Positions 1 to 6,676 of a DNA stretch of 18,916 nucleotides are shown in pieces. The notes beneath the pieces were generated by a model. The model made no database searches. It was not told the DNA's origin and saw only the letters and a program-made list of their open reading frames with translations. Each line of letters opens with the position of its first letter. The stretch's first letter is position 1. The stretch covers positions 1 to 18,916 of the forward strand of contig JAJFMM010000131.1 of the NCBI GenBank assembly GCA_021772165.1. Direction: 5' to 3'. A program made the position numbers and the translations under genes. The stretch is from Chlamydiota bacterium. GTDB lineage: Bacteria > Chlamydiota > Chlamydiia > Chlamydiales > SM23-39.

Positions 1-2
1 AA

Positions 3-467
3 TCAGTAGCCTTTGCCTTTTTCGTAGCGTCCCATGAGTTTCGCTTCTGCAATGATGTGGCCGTGCATCGCGTGCTCGATCTCTTTTTTGCCGGCATCTT
101 CTGCTACATCGAGCGTCTCACAATCCAATGCGTAGAGCTTGAAGAAGTAGCGATGTTCTCGGTCGGGGGGGCAGGGGCCGCCATAGTTATGATGTCCAAA
201 TGTGGTTTTGCCGGAGATGCCCGGCGCGGCTGCGGCCTCCGGGATACGTCGCGTATCTGGCTTCATATTATAGAGAACCCAATGAACCCAGATGCCATCG
301 GAGCGCAGCTCTCGTGGAACGTCGGGATCGTCGAAGATGAGGACTAGGCTTTTCGTGTTTTCAGGAACTTCGCTAAACTCTAGGGGAGGGCTCACATTGG
401 CGCCTTCGCAGCTGTAGCGGGAGGGGATGATGCCGCCTTCATTAAACGCGGAGCTCGATAGTTTCAT
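3..467 (-). CDS. PEBP / YbhB-YbcL family protein (Raf-kinase-inhibitor-like)
   Basis: Complete 154-residue cytosolic protein of the phosphatidylethanolamine-binding fold, a family found in all domains of life whose bacterial members have no settled biochemical role. The ligand-pocket signatures are visible: DDPDVP at about residues 46-51, VHW at 61-63, the GPCPP loop at 97-101, and HRYFFKLYALD starting at residue 105. The length is typical of the bacterial YbhB/YbcL branch. No signal peptide or membrane segment is seen. The ATG at 467 is supported by a GAGG ribosome-binding site a few bases upstream. The gene is divergent from the MYG1-type gene across about 100 bp, and its 3' end lies two bases from the window edge, so its downstream context is unknown. 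Family assignment is secure; function is not. Confidence 0.93.
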   Translation of the reverse strand: MKLSSSAFNEGGIIPSRYSCEGANVSPPLEFSEVPENTKSLVLIFDDPDVPRELRSDGIWVHWVLYNMKPDTRRIPEAAAAPGISGKTTFGHHNYGGPCPPDREHRYFFKLYALDCETLDVAEDAGKKEIEHAMHGHIIAEAKLMGRYEKGKGY

Positions 468-490
468 AAAACCTCATCTGATTGGCTCTC

Positions 491-519
491 TTTTTATCAC
501 ACTTTTGGCAGCTTGTCTA
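491..519 (-). promoter_or_regulatory. Candidate sigma70-type promoter for the PEBP gene
   Basis: Read on the minus strand, TAGACA (plus 514-519, five of six matches to the -35 consensus) is followed after 17 bp by TAAAAA (plus 491-496, four of six to -10). Transcription would start near 484, giving a leader of about 17 nt that contains the GAGG site. Based on pattern matching only; AT-rich sequence here makes chance matches likely. Confidence 0.35.
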
Positions 520-526
520 GATTCAG

Positions 527-555
527 TTGCCTGCAATCTATCAACGCGCTAAAAT
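527..555 (+). promoter_or_regulatory. Candidate promoter of the MYG1-HIT-HEAT-M24 operon
   Basis: TTGCCT (527-532) and TAAAAT (550-555) are separated by exactly 17 bp; they match the sigma70-type -35 and -10 consensus at four and five of six positions. The start point would fall near 562, only about four bases before the ATG at 566. The same TTG at 527 also opens the longest reading frame, but as a -35 element it cannot be a start codon of this transcript. Confidence 0.45.
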
Positions 556-565
556 CGCGCACGTT

Positions 566-1441
566 ATGGATAAGCAGATAGAATCGCGCAGCTTGGGTAC
601 GCATGATGGCTCTTTTCACGCCGACGAAGCTACCGCTTGCTCTCTACTTTTGCTGTATAAGCGGATCGACAAGGATAAAGTCACTCGCACGCGGGATCCC
701 AAGATCCTCGCCGGCTGCGACTATGTCTGCGATGTAGGCGGGATCTACAAACCCTCCATAAGACGCTTTGATCATCATCAGGTCGAATACCAAGGTCCCA
801 TGAGCAGCGCAGGTATGATCCTGCTCTATCTGCGTGACCAAGGTGATATCGACTCTCAATTCTACGAACATCTAAATCGCTCGCTGATCATGGGTGTCGA
901 TGCGCATGACAATGGTGTAGCGAAGCTCGAGCCCGGCATCAGCTCCTTTTCTCAGATTGTCTCCAACTTTTTGCCCATCGAATATGATGTGACCTCAGAT
1001 GAGATGGATGCTGCATTTTTTAGCGCGGTCGATTTCATCGTTGGTCATCTCGATAGAATGCACAAACGCCATCTCTACATCAGCAACTGCAGGGCTGCTG
1101 TGAAGGAGAGCATGAAAGAAGGGGGGTATGTGATGAATTTCGAGGCGCCGATTCCCTGGATGGAGAATTTCTTCGACATGGGTGGCGAGCTGCATCCGGC
1201 TCAGTTTGTAATCATGCCTGCCGGTCCTCACTGGAAGCTGCGCGGCATCCCTCCAAGTATGAGTGAGCGGATGAAGGTCAGAAAACCCCTTCCTGAAGCT
1301 TGGGCGGGTCTGCACGAAGAGGATTTAAAAAAAGTCTCCGGCATCGATGGCGCTGTGTTCTGCCACAAAGGCCGATTCATTTCGATTTGGAAAACTAGAG
1401 ATGATGCGCTCAAAGCGCTGCATCTCGCATTGCAGAGGTAA
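566..1441 (+). CDS. MYG1 family (UPF0160) metal-dependent phosphoesterase/nuclease
   Basis: A 291-residue protein of the MYG1 family, DHH-type phosphoesterases; the eukaryotic member is described as a 3'-5' RNA exonuclease, while bacterial members are uncharacterised. Metal-binding motifs lie in the expected order: GTHDGSFHADE at 11-21 (H13, H18, D20), CDVGG at 55-59 (D56), FDHHQ at 68-72 (D69, H70, H71) and VDAHDNG at 111-117. The frame stays open up to a TTG at 527, adding 13 residues, but the ATG at 566 is preferred because it lies just before the THDGSFHADE motif that begins family members, and because a promoter appears to overlap the extension. Neither start has a clear Shine-Dalgarno sequence. 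First gene of a four-gene set; the HIT gene starts 5 bp after its stop. Family certain, substrate unknown. Confidence 0.93.
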   Translation: MDKQIESRSLGTHDGSFHADEATACSLLLLYKRIDKDKVTRTRDPKILAGCDYVCDVGGIYKPSIRRFDHHQVEYQGPMSSAGMILLYLRDQGDIDSQFYEHLNRSLIMGVDAHDNGVAKLEPGISSFSQIVSNFLPIEYDVTSDEMDAAFFSAVDFIVGHLDRMHKRHLYISNCRAAVKESMKEGGYVMNFEAPIPWMENFFDMGGELHPAQFVIMPAGPHWKLRGIPPSMSERMKVRKPLPEAWAGLHEEDLKKVSGIDGAVFCHKGRFISIWKTRDDALKALHLALQR

Positions 1442-1446
1442 CTGTT

Positions 1447-1782
1447 ATGTCTACGATTTTTGGACAGATCATTGAGGGGTCTCTGCCTAGTAAGAAGGTC
1501 TTTGAAAACGAGAGGATTCTCGCAATCGAAGATATCCATCCAGAAGCTCCGGTCCATATCTTGATCCTGCCAAAAAAGCCGATAGCGAGCTTGCAAGATC
1601 TCAAGGGTGAGGATTTAGCTCTCGTTGGAGAGATCGTTCAGGTCGCGCAGAAACTAGCTACAGAACTCGGCATCGAAAAAGGCTATAGGCTGCTCACAAA
1701 CAATGGGTCAGGAGCCGGGCAGACTGTTTTTCATCTCCACTTTCATCTCCTCGGGGGACGCCCTTTAGGGAAGCTTGGTTAA
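1447..1782 (+). CDS. HIT family (HINT-type) nucleotide hydrolase
   Basis: A 111-residue histidine-triad protein. HINT-type members are small cytosolic dimers that hydrolyse adenosine phosphoramidates or acyl-adenylate adducts. The opening STIFGQIIEGSLPSKKVFEN, the HPEAPVHILILPK segment at 31-43 (H37) and the catalytic triad HLHFH at 96-100 are all present, as is the NNGSGAGQTVFH loop before it. The protein ends soon after the triad, as usual for this branch. No zinc-binding cysteines are seen, which also occurs in the family. Its GAGG ribosome-binding site (1434-1437) lies inside the last codons of the MYG1-type gene, so the two are probably translationally coupled. The natural substrate cannot be read from the sequence. 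Confidence 0.95.
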   Translation: MSTIFGQIIEGSLPSKKVFENERILAIEDIHPEAPVHILILPKKPIASLQDLKGEDLALVGEIVQVAQKLATELGIEKGYRLLTNNGSGAGQTVFHLHFHLLGGRPLGKLG

Positions 1783-1845
1783 TGCGGAAGCTTTCCAAAA
1801 AATGGGGAGTCGTTCCATAACAGCAAATAGAAGTGACTGGCTGCT

Positions 1846-3585
1846 ATGCGACTGATTTTACATACGATTTTACTCATACCCTCTCTTCTTCTTGCCGCAC
1901 CGGGTGTGACAGAAGATGAAGGAATACGTCGCGTACAGGCGCATCTCCTGATCGACGATCCGAAATCGGCCCTCCGAGAAGCCAAAGAGCTCTTTGACTC
2001 TTTCGAGGGGTCTCGAGCCATCGGCTCCACCTACATCGAAGCGCTTTCTGCCAATGGTTTTGAGGAAGCGGCGCTTAGCGTCTTCAATCAGCTCAGCTTG
2101 AAATATCCCAATCTAATCGAAGACCGTCTTGTTCTCGAGGAGCTCTCTTGGGGCGTTCTGCGAAGAGGCGTTGAATCGACGCAGTATGGCATTCGCCTCG
2201 CTGCCCTGATCGGCTCCTATCTCACACGCGATGTGCGCGCTGTGAAGATGCTCGTGCATATGATGCGCGATACAAATGCTGTCATTCGCTCTGTCGCGGT
2301 GCAGATGGCTTCAGGCTTTGGCGACGCGTCGCTGAAAGATGAGATCATCCGCCTCATGGAAGAAGAGCCTATCTGGCTGGTGCGCCTCGAGGTGATGCGC
2401 GCTGTAGGACAGCTGCGTATCAAAGAGCTGGAGCCGAAACTCAAAGAGATTCTCTCTTCAGGAAAAAACACAATTGAAGAGAGGCGTACCGCGATTGAAG
2501 CGCTCGTCTCGATCAATGATGAGGTCTCCTTTGAAGAGTGGGGTCGGCTTGCCAAGAGCGACCGCGCCGGTATGCGCCATTTCGCCTGCAATCTCGCTGC
2601 GCACTTTGAATTGGAGGAGGCTAAAGAGGAGATTCTCCTGCTCGCTGTAGATACGCATCCCGACGTCCGTATCGCCGCTCTCAATACGATCGGTCTCGTC
2701 TATCTGAAAGATCTGGATGTCGAAGTGGCCAAAGAACTGATCGAGCGCGCTTTAGGAGATAGCCATCCATCTGTTGCGATCACAGCGACTTGGCTCGCAG
2801 CTCTCCTCGATCCCGCAATGGCACTGCCTCATTTCGAGAAGTGGCTCAAAAGCTCGCTCGCAGAAGATCGTCGCTTTGCCGCAGCGGCCCTCTCCGCAAC
2901 CGGTTTTCGCTGCGCTGCGTTATCTCAACGCGTTTTAAAAGAGAGTGATGATCCCTATGTGCGAGCCAATGTGGCCATCGGTCTCATTGGGCAGCGCGTC
3001 GTTGTGGATCAGTGCTGCGATACGCTCTACAATTTTATGAATGAAGAAAAGCGGATGGTGATGTGGGATAACCGCTCCAATGCGCTGTTTCAGGTGTTGA
3101 CGCCAAGCTATGTGCGCCACATTGATCAGATTCCCAACTATCCTGAGGCGATTGATCAGATGACCAGGCTAAATCTGCTCTCTCTTCTCGCTGTACTGGA
3201 AGATCCTCGCGCCTCCGATGCTCTCAAGGGTTTTTTGCAGAGAAAAAGCTGGGGAATCACCGGTGTTGCTGCGGCAACTTTGCTTCAAGAAGGCGATGAA
3301 ACAACACTCGATCTGGTGCGATCTCTCGTTGATGATCCCGATCCCAACGTGCGTCTACAGGCGTGTCTTGTACTCGCGATGCTAGGTCGCGATGAGGGTG
3401 TTTTGTCCGATCTGCAGAATAACTATTCCGGCTCCGAACATGAGCGTAAATTGCATATTCTCGAAGCTCTTGGCCGGATTGGAAGAGAGGAGTCCTTCTC
3501 CTTTTTTCTCAGTGTCCTTCAGGAACCGTTCCAGATTCTGCGCCTTGCAGCGGCATCCGGACTCATACAAGGCTTGAATCGATGA
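1846..3585 (+). CDS. Exported or membrane-anchored HEAT-repeat protein
   Basis: A 579-residue alpha-helical repeat protein. Residues 1-18 form a hydrophobic segment after a single arginine (LILHTILLIPSLLLAA), typical of a signal peptide with cleavage possible after LLAA; no lipobox cysteine is present. Residues 27-100 resemble paired TPR-like helices. From about 114 to the C-terminus, helix pairs with the HEAT/PBS-lyase spacing recur, for example VIRSVAVQMASGFGD (147-160), VRLEVMRAVGQL (179-190), VRIAALNTIGLV (274-285), VRANVAIGLIG (372-382) and VRLQACLVLAMLG (502-514). Such repeats normally bind proteins and carry no enzyme activity. The start ATG lacks a strong Shine-Dalgarno site and lies 63 bp after the HIT gene; the stop overlaps the next ATG by 4 bp. 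The fold is clear; partner and exact location are not. Confidence 0.85.
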   Translation: MRLILHTILLIPSLLLAAPGVTEDEGIRRVQAHLLIDDPKSALREAKELFDSFEGSRAIGSTYIEALSANGFEEAALSVFNQLSLKYPNLIEDRLVLEELSWGVLRRGVESTQYGIRLAALIGSYLTRDVRAVKMLVHMMRDTNAVIRSVAVQMASGFGDASLKDEIIRLMEEEPIWLVRLEVMRAVGQLRIKELEPKLKEILSSGKNTIEERRTAIEALVSINDEVSFEEWGRLAKSDRAGMRHFACNLAAHFELEEAKEEILLLAVDTHPDVRIAALNTIGLVYLKDLDVEVAKELIERALGDSHPSVAITATWLAALLDPAMALPHFEKWLKSSLAEDRRFAAAALSATGFRCAALSQRVLKESDDPYVRANVAIGLIGQRVVVDQCCDTLYNFMNEEKRMVMWDNRSNALFQVLTPSYVRHIDQIPNYPEAIDQMTRLNLLSLLAVLEDPRASDALKGFLQRKSWGITGVAAATLLQEGDETTLDLVRSLVDDPDPNVRLQACLVLAMLGRDEGVLSDLQNNYSGSEHERKLHILEALGRIGREESFSFFLSVLQEPFQILRLAAASGLIQGLNR

Positions 3586-4790
3586 AGCAGAAAGTTCTCG
3601 ATGCGCAGCGCTATCTTTCAGAAATCGGAGCCGATGGTTGGCTGCTCTACGACTTTCATCGCAACAATGAGCTGGCTCATCTGTTTCTTGAAATTTCTCC
3701 GGAAAAACATGTTACGCGTCGCTTCTTCTACTGGATCCCAGCGAAAGGCGAACCAGTGCGTCTCGTGCACGCCATCGAATCGGACGTTCTGGATGCTTGG
3801 CCAGGAGAAAAGAAGCATTTTCTCTCGTGGCAATCTCTCAATGCACAGCTCAAAGAGATTCTTAGCGGCGCCAAACGCATCGCCATGGAATATTCTCCCA
3901 TGAATGCCATTCCCTATGTCTCAAAGGTCGACGCAGGCACCGTGGAGCTGATTCGCTCTTTTGGGGCAGAGGTGGTGAGCTCAGCGCTCTTTCTTCCCTA
4001 CTTCACCTCGGTCATTACTGAAGAGCAGGGGAAAAGCCACATCCGCGCAGGGCAGGCGCTCGATCGTATCGTAGGAGAGGCGTGGGACTGGATTCGAGAG
4101 CAACTCAATGCGAAAGGTTCTGTCCAGGAATATGATGCGCAGCAGCAGATCCTTAGAAATTTTGAAAAATCGGGGATTGTGACGGACAGCCCGCCGATTG
4201 TCGCAGTCAATGCACATAGCGCCGATCCGCACTATGCGCCATCCAAAGAGCGCTCCTCGCCTATTCACAAAGGGGATTTTATTCTGATCGACATGTGGGG
4301 CAAGGAAAGTCATCCGGGAGCTATTTTTGCTGATATTACGCGCGTCGGTGTAGCAGCCGCAGCGCCTAGTGAAAAGCAGCAAAAAGTCTTTTCCATTGTG
4401 CGCAAGGCGCAGAAAGATGCAACCGATCTTGTGAAGAAGCGCTTTTCTGAAAAAAAACCGATCTACGGCTGGGAAGTAGATGACTGCGCGAGGCGTATCA
4501 TCGAAGAGGCGGGTTTTGGCAACTACTTTATTCATCGCACAGGCCACAACATCGAGACAAATCTACACGGTAGCGGCACTCAGATGGATAATCTGGAAAT
4601 GCATGACGAAAGGCCGATTCTTCCCTCTACCTGCTTTTCTGTAGAGCCGGGTATCTATCTACCCGGAGAATTCGGCGTCAGACTCGAGCATGATGTCTAT
4701 GTGCACCAAGACGGGACGATTGAAATCGTCGGCGGTGAGCAAGATCAGATGGTCTGTCTTGGGGAAGGCCCGGAAAACCCCATTTCCTGA
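3582..4790 (+). CDS. M24 family metallopeptidase (Xaa-Pro aminopeptidase-like)
   Basis: A 402-residue pita-bread metallopeptidase. Residues 1 to about 140 are a creatinase-type N-terminal domain and 150-395 the catalytic domain. The five expected dinuclear-metal ligands are visible: D237 (LIDMWG), D251 (FADITR), H322 (RTGHNIE), E355 (SVEPGIY) and E369 (VRLEHDV). H217 (ADPHY) and H329 (NLHGSG) are further candidate active-site histidines. The motif around H322 is GHNIE where many family members have GHGIG, so this is probably a distinct M24 subfamily and not strict PepP. No signal peptide is seen, so it is presumably cytosolic and acts in peptide turnover. The ATG overlaps the TGA of the HEAT-repeat gene (ATGA, 3582-3585), indicating coupled translation. 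Last gene of the cluster; the next gene converges on it. Confidence 0.9.
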   Translation: MKQKVLDAQRYLSEIGADGWLLYDFHRNNELAHLFLEISPEKHVTRRFFYWIPAKGEPVRLVHAIESDVLDAWPGEKKHFLSWQSLNAQLKEILSGAKRIAMEYSPMNAIPYVSKVDAGTVELIRSFGAEVVSSALFLPYFTSVITEEQGKSHIRAGQALDRIVGEAWDWIREQLNAKGSVQEYDAQQQILRNFEKSGIVTDSPPIVAVNAHSADPHYAPSKERSSPIHKGDFILIDMWGKESHPGAIFADITRVGVAAAAPSEKQQKVFSIVRKAQKDATDLVKKRFSEKKPIYGWEVDDCARRIIEEAGFGNYFIHRTGHNIETNLHGSGTQMDNLEMHDERPILPSTCFSVEPGIYLPGEFGVRLEHDVYVHQDGTIEIVGGEQDQMVCLGEGPENPIS

Positions 4791-4805
4791 ATCTTGCGGA
4801 TTTTT

Positions 4806-4820
4806 TCAACAAATTGTTGA
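4806..4820. repeat. Perfect dyad between convergent genes, possible weak bidirectional terminator
   Basis: TCAACAAATTGTTGA has 7-bp arms around one central base and sits in the 46-bp gap between the M24 gene and the Inc-like gene. A run of six T (4801-4806) lies on its left side, which for rightward transcription is before, not after, the hairpin. The stem is AT-rich. A role as terminator is only suggested by location. Confidence 0.3.
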
Positions 4821-4836
4821 CTTTCGAACTCCTTAA

Positions 4837-5784
4837 CTAGAAGAAAGTTAACTTCGGTCTCCAGGTCAGCATTTCGTTGAAAATATCTAGCAATCTCCAA
4901 GAGCGCGGGTTTACCTGATCTTGCTTAGCAAACATTCTTTGGCGCACAGCTGGGGCTCCTCCCTCTGCAAAGAGATCGAGAGTCTCTTCGGAATTCAGAG
5001 GCTTTCTCGTTTTGTCTTTGAAGGTAAAATAAACGTCTAAATCGTCGTATCGGCGCTCAGCTAAGCGCAGCATCATCGGTTTTGGCGACATCTGCCCGAG
5101 CTCTGCGATTTCTAGCTCCTGGAATGGATTCGCAATGAGCTCTAGCATGAGTGCGCTCTGCAGGATAGCCGGAATCGCTTCCTCTTCTAAAAGATAAAAG
5201 CCGTGACAGCGTATCTGATGGCGCAGATTGTCAGCTTTCGCGGGGTCTTTGCAGTCGGTGTTAAGTTTAACAACGTCTTCATTATCCACAGCTAATTTCC
5301 TAAAGCCATCATGACCCATTGTCTCAGCCCTGTGATCCCAGAAAAGAAATCTCGCGATCAGGACGAGTCTCTCTTTTAGATCTCCAATATCTTTGTGGGG
5401 GATCTCATTGTCTTGGAAAAATTTTTCGAGCGATTCGCTGTCCCATTCAGAAATTTCTTTAAGGCTGTTGGCAACGCAATTTTCGATTTGAGCCTGCGAT
5501 TTCGCTTCCTGGGCTAGGGGGTCTAGCTTGCCTTGAATCCAAAACAGGGCAGGCGTTGCTAGAATCGCTCCAATCAAACCAAAGGATGCAGCTCCAGTCA
5601 GCGTGAGTCCCATGAGGACAATCGTCATAGTAGCGGTTGCAATTATGAAAAGAGCCACCATCGATGTCCTGGACGCGATAGTATAAAGAATAGCCCTGCG
5701 GGTGAGCTTGTCGCAGTTTTCCTGCGGAGATTCGACTAAATATTTTGTTACGACGGGTGTAGAAGTAGATATGCCTGCTGTCAT
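4837..5784 (-). CDS. Putative inclusion-membrane (Inc-like) protein, bilobed hydrophobic hairpin
   Basis: A 315-residue protein I cannot assign to a named enzyme family. A Ser/Thr-rich, non-hydrophobic N-terminus (MTAGISTSTP) is followed by two closely spaced hydrophobic segments at about 42-60 and 64-83, split by a very short turn near TLTG, and then about 230 mostly hydrophilic residues exposed on one side of the membrane. This bilobed hairpin plus an N-terminus without a Sec signal is the hallmark used to predict chlamydial Inc proteins, which are secreted by the type III system into the vacuole membrane. The C-terminal part shows no motif known to me. It lies 27 bp downstream of sufE on the same strand, probably co-transcribed. 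The ribosome-binding site is weak (GGAT shortly before the ATG). Membrane hairpin is clear; Inc identity is inferred. Confidence 0.7.
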   Translation of the reverse strand: MTAGISTSTPVVTKYLVESPQENCDKLTRRAILYTIASRTSMVALFIIATATMTIVLMGLTLTGAASFGLIGAILATPALFWIQGKLDPLAQEAKSQAQIENCVANSLKEISEWDSESLEKFFQDNEIPHKDIGDLKERLVLIARFLFWDHRAETMGHDGFRKLAVDNEDVVKLNTDCKDPAKADNLRHQIRCHGFYLLEEEAIPAILQSALMLELIANPFQELEIAELGQMSPKPMMLRLAERRYDDLDVYFTFKDKTRKPLNSEETLDLFAEGGAPAVRQRMFAKQDQVNPRSWRLLDIFNEMLTWRPKLTFF

Positions 5785-5811
5785 AAAGATCCATTGATTT
5801 GGCCGAACAGC

Positions 5812-6267
5812 TTAAAGAGGAGCTGCGTTGAAATCCAGAGATTTTGAAGCTTCTACTAAAAAATTGAGTGCATCCTTTTTCATGCGAAGGTGGATATTAG
5901 CAAGCCCATTTGATCGTGAAGGGGTTAGGGATCCGATGATTCCAAGCTCTGTCATAAAGCTGGGTGGAGTCTTGAGAATGGTGGCCGGCTCCTCTCCGCT
6001 ATAGACCGAAATCAGCAGTGCCGCAAGGCCCGCCGAGATCAGTGCGTCGGAGTGCGCACTAAAATAGATTCTTCCATCACTGAAACTGGGTGACAAATAT
6101 AGGATACTCTGGCATCCTGCGACCTGCAGTTTGGGGATTTTCAACGCATCTGGATAGGACGCAAGGGATCTGCCGAGTTCGATGATGCGAAAATAGCGCT
6201 CATCGTCCTTAGTGGAAGGGGTGAAAGTTTTTTTCAAGCCCTCAATTTTCTCTTTTATTCCGTTCAT
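5812..6267 (-). CDS. sufE: SufE-family cysteine desulfurase activator
   Basis: A 151-residue homologue of SufE, which accepts persulfide sulfur from the SufS desulfurase and passes it to the SufBCD scaffold for iron-sulfur cluster assembly. The conserved block RYFRIIELGRSL (24-35), the active-site loop QVAGCQS with C52 (E. coli SufE uses C51) and the C-terminal LTPSRSNGLANIHLRM segment all match the family in order and spacing. The frame is open to a TTG at 6318, which would add 17 residues, but the ATG at 6267 gives the usual SufE length and the upstream TTG overlaps the -35 of the divergent infA promoter. No sufS, sufB, sufC or sufD is present in the window, so its partners must be elsewhere. 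Probably heads a two-gene transcript with the Inc-like gene. Confidence 0.92.
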   Translation of the reverse strand: MNGIKEKIEGLKKTFTPSTKDDERYFRIIELGRSLASYPDALKIPKLQVAGCQSILYLSPSFSDGRIYFSAHSDALISAGLAALLISVYSGEEPATILKTPPSFMTELGIIGSLTPSRSNGLANIHLRMKKDALNFLVEASKSLDFNAAPL

Positions 6268-6274
6268 GAGGCCT

Positions 6275-6304
6275 ATTTTAGCTGAAATGGGACATTTGTC
6301 GCAA
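6275..6304 (-). promoter_or_regulatory. Candidate promoter of sufE
   Basis: On the minus strand TTGCGA (plus 6299-6304) and TAAAAT (plus 6275-6280) are spaced by 18 bp. The predicted start falls at about 6268, essentially at the ATG at 6267, implying a leaderless or nearly leaderless message. Pattern match only. Confidence 0.35.
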
Positions 6305-6311
6305 AACAGCG

Positions 6312-6341
6312 TTGACAATTATCAGACAAATATAGTTTTAT
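6312..6341 (+). promoter_or_regulatory. infA promoter
   Basis: A perfect -35 consensus TTGACA (6312-6317) is followed after 18 bp by TTTTAT (6336-6341, four of six matches to -10) in an AT-rich stretch. The start point would be near 6348, leaving a leader of about 37 nt before the infA ATG. A second TATAGT (6339-6344) is too distant from TTGACA for ideal spacing. Confidence 0.55.
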
Positions 6342-6384
6342 AGTTAGCATTTGCGAGCCAATCCAAAACCAAAGATAGAGAGAC

Positions 6385-6603
6385 ATGGCTAAAGAAGAGA
6401 CCATTCGCATTGAGGGTAAGGTAGAAGAGCTTCTGCCAAATATGCATTTCAGTGTGGTTTTGGAAAATGGGATGAGAGTAATTGCTCATCTCTGTGGAAA
6501 GATGAGGATGAGAAATATCCGAGTCTATGCAGGAGACGTAGTAACCGTCGAAATGTCGCCTTACGATTTGACTAAGGCACGAATCGTTTACCGTCAAAAG
6601 TGA
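6385..6603 (+). CDS. infA: Translation initiation factor IF-1
   Basis: A 72-residue single-domain OB-fold protein that binds the ribosomal A site during initiation together with IF-2 and IF-3. Length and sequence are canonical: MAKEETIRIEG at the N-terminus, LPNMHFSVVLENG in the middle, the basic HLCGKMRMRNIRV segment (35-47), and GDVVTVEMSPYDLTKARIVYR at the C-terminus. The ATG follows a purine-rich GATAGAGAGA that can serve as a ribosome-binding site. It is the first gene of the supercluster, upstream of tRNA-Thr and tuf, a placement also known from Chlamydia. Confidence 0.98.
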   Translation: MAKEETIRIEGKVEELLPNMHFSVVLENGMRVIAHLCGKMRMRNIRVYAGDVVTVEMSPYDLTKARIVYRQK

Positions 6604-6617
6604 GGTTGCTGTAATTT

Positions 6618-6638
6618 GTTTAAGCGACTAAACTTTTT
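6618..6638 (+). terminator. Weak hairpin with T-run after infA
   Basis: GTTTA (6618-6622) pairs with TAAAC (6629-6633) around a 6-nt loop and is followed directly by five T. An outer pair GTAATT (6611-6616) and AATTAC (6640-6645) can extend it. The stem is short and AT-rich, so any termination is probably partial. Confidence 0.3.
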
Positions 6639-6653
6639 GAATTACAAGATTTT

Positions 6654-6659
6654 TATACT
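6654..6659 (+). promoter_or_regulatory. Possible -10 element ahead of tRNA-Thr
   Basis: TATACT (five of six matches) lies about 18 bp before the tRNA 5' end, at the right distance for a stable-RNA promoter, but no acceptable -35 is found 16-18 bp upstream. A TAAAAT at 6663-6668 is an alternative. Tentative. Confidence 0.25.
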
Positions 6660-6676
6660 TTCTAAAATAGAAAAAC

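Noticed and set aside
57..347. Plus-strand open frame opposite the PEBP gene
   Set aside because: Its peptide has no recognisable features and lies wholly over a well-conserved gene on the other strand.
527..565. TTG at 527 as start of the MYG1-type gene
   Set aside because: No ribosome-binding site, the added residues match nothing in the family, and the TTG coincides with a plausible -35 element.
2217..2684. 155-residue Ser/Arg-rich minus-strand frame in the HEAT-repeat gene
   Set aside because: Serine- and arginine-rich composition is typical of reverse-complement reading of Glu/Leu/Ala-rich helical repeats.
3981..4547. 188-residue minus-strand open frame over the M24 gene
   Set aside because: Long but antisense to a gene with intact catalytic motifs; composition is that of a shadow frame.
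6268..6318. 17-residue N-terminal extension of SufE with a CDKC (CxxC) motif
   Set aside because: It starts at a TTG without a ribosome-binding site, overlaps the infA promoter, and SufE proteins begin near the ATG at 6267; the CxxC is probably accidental.
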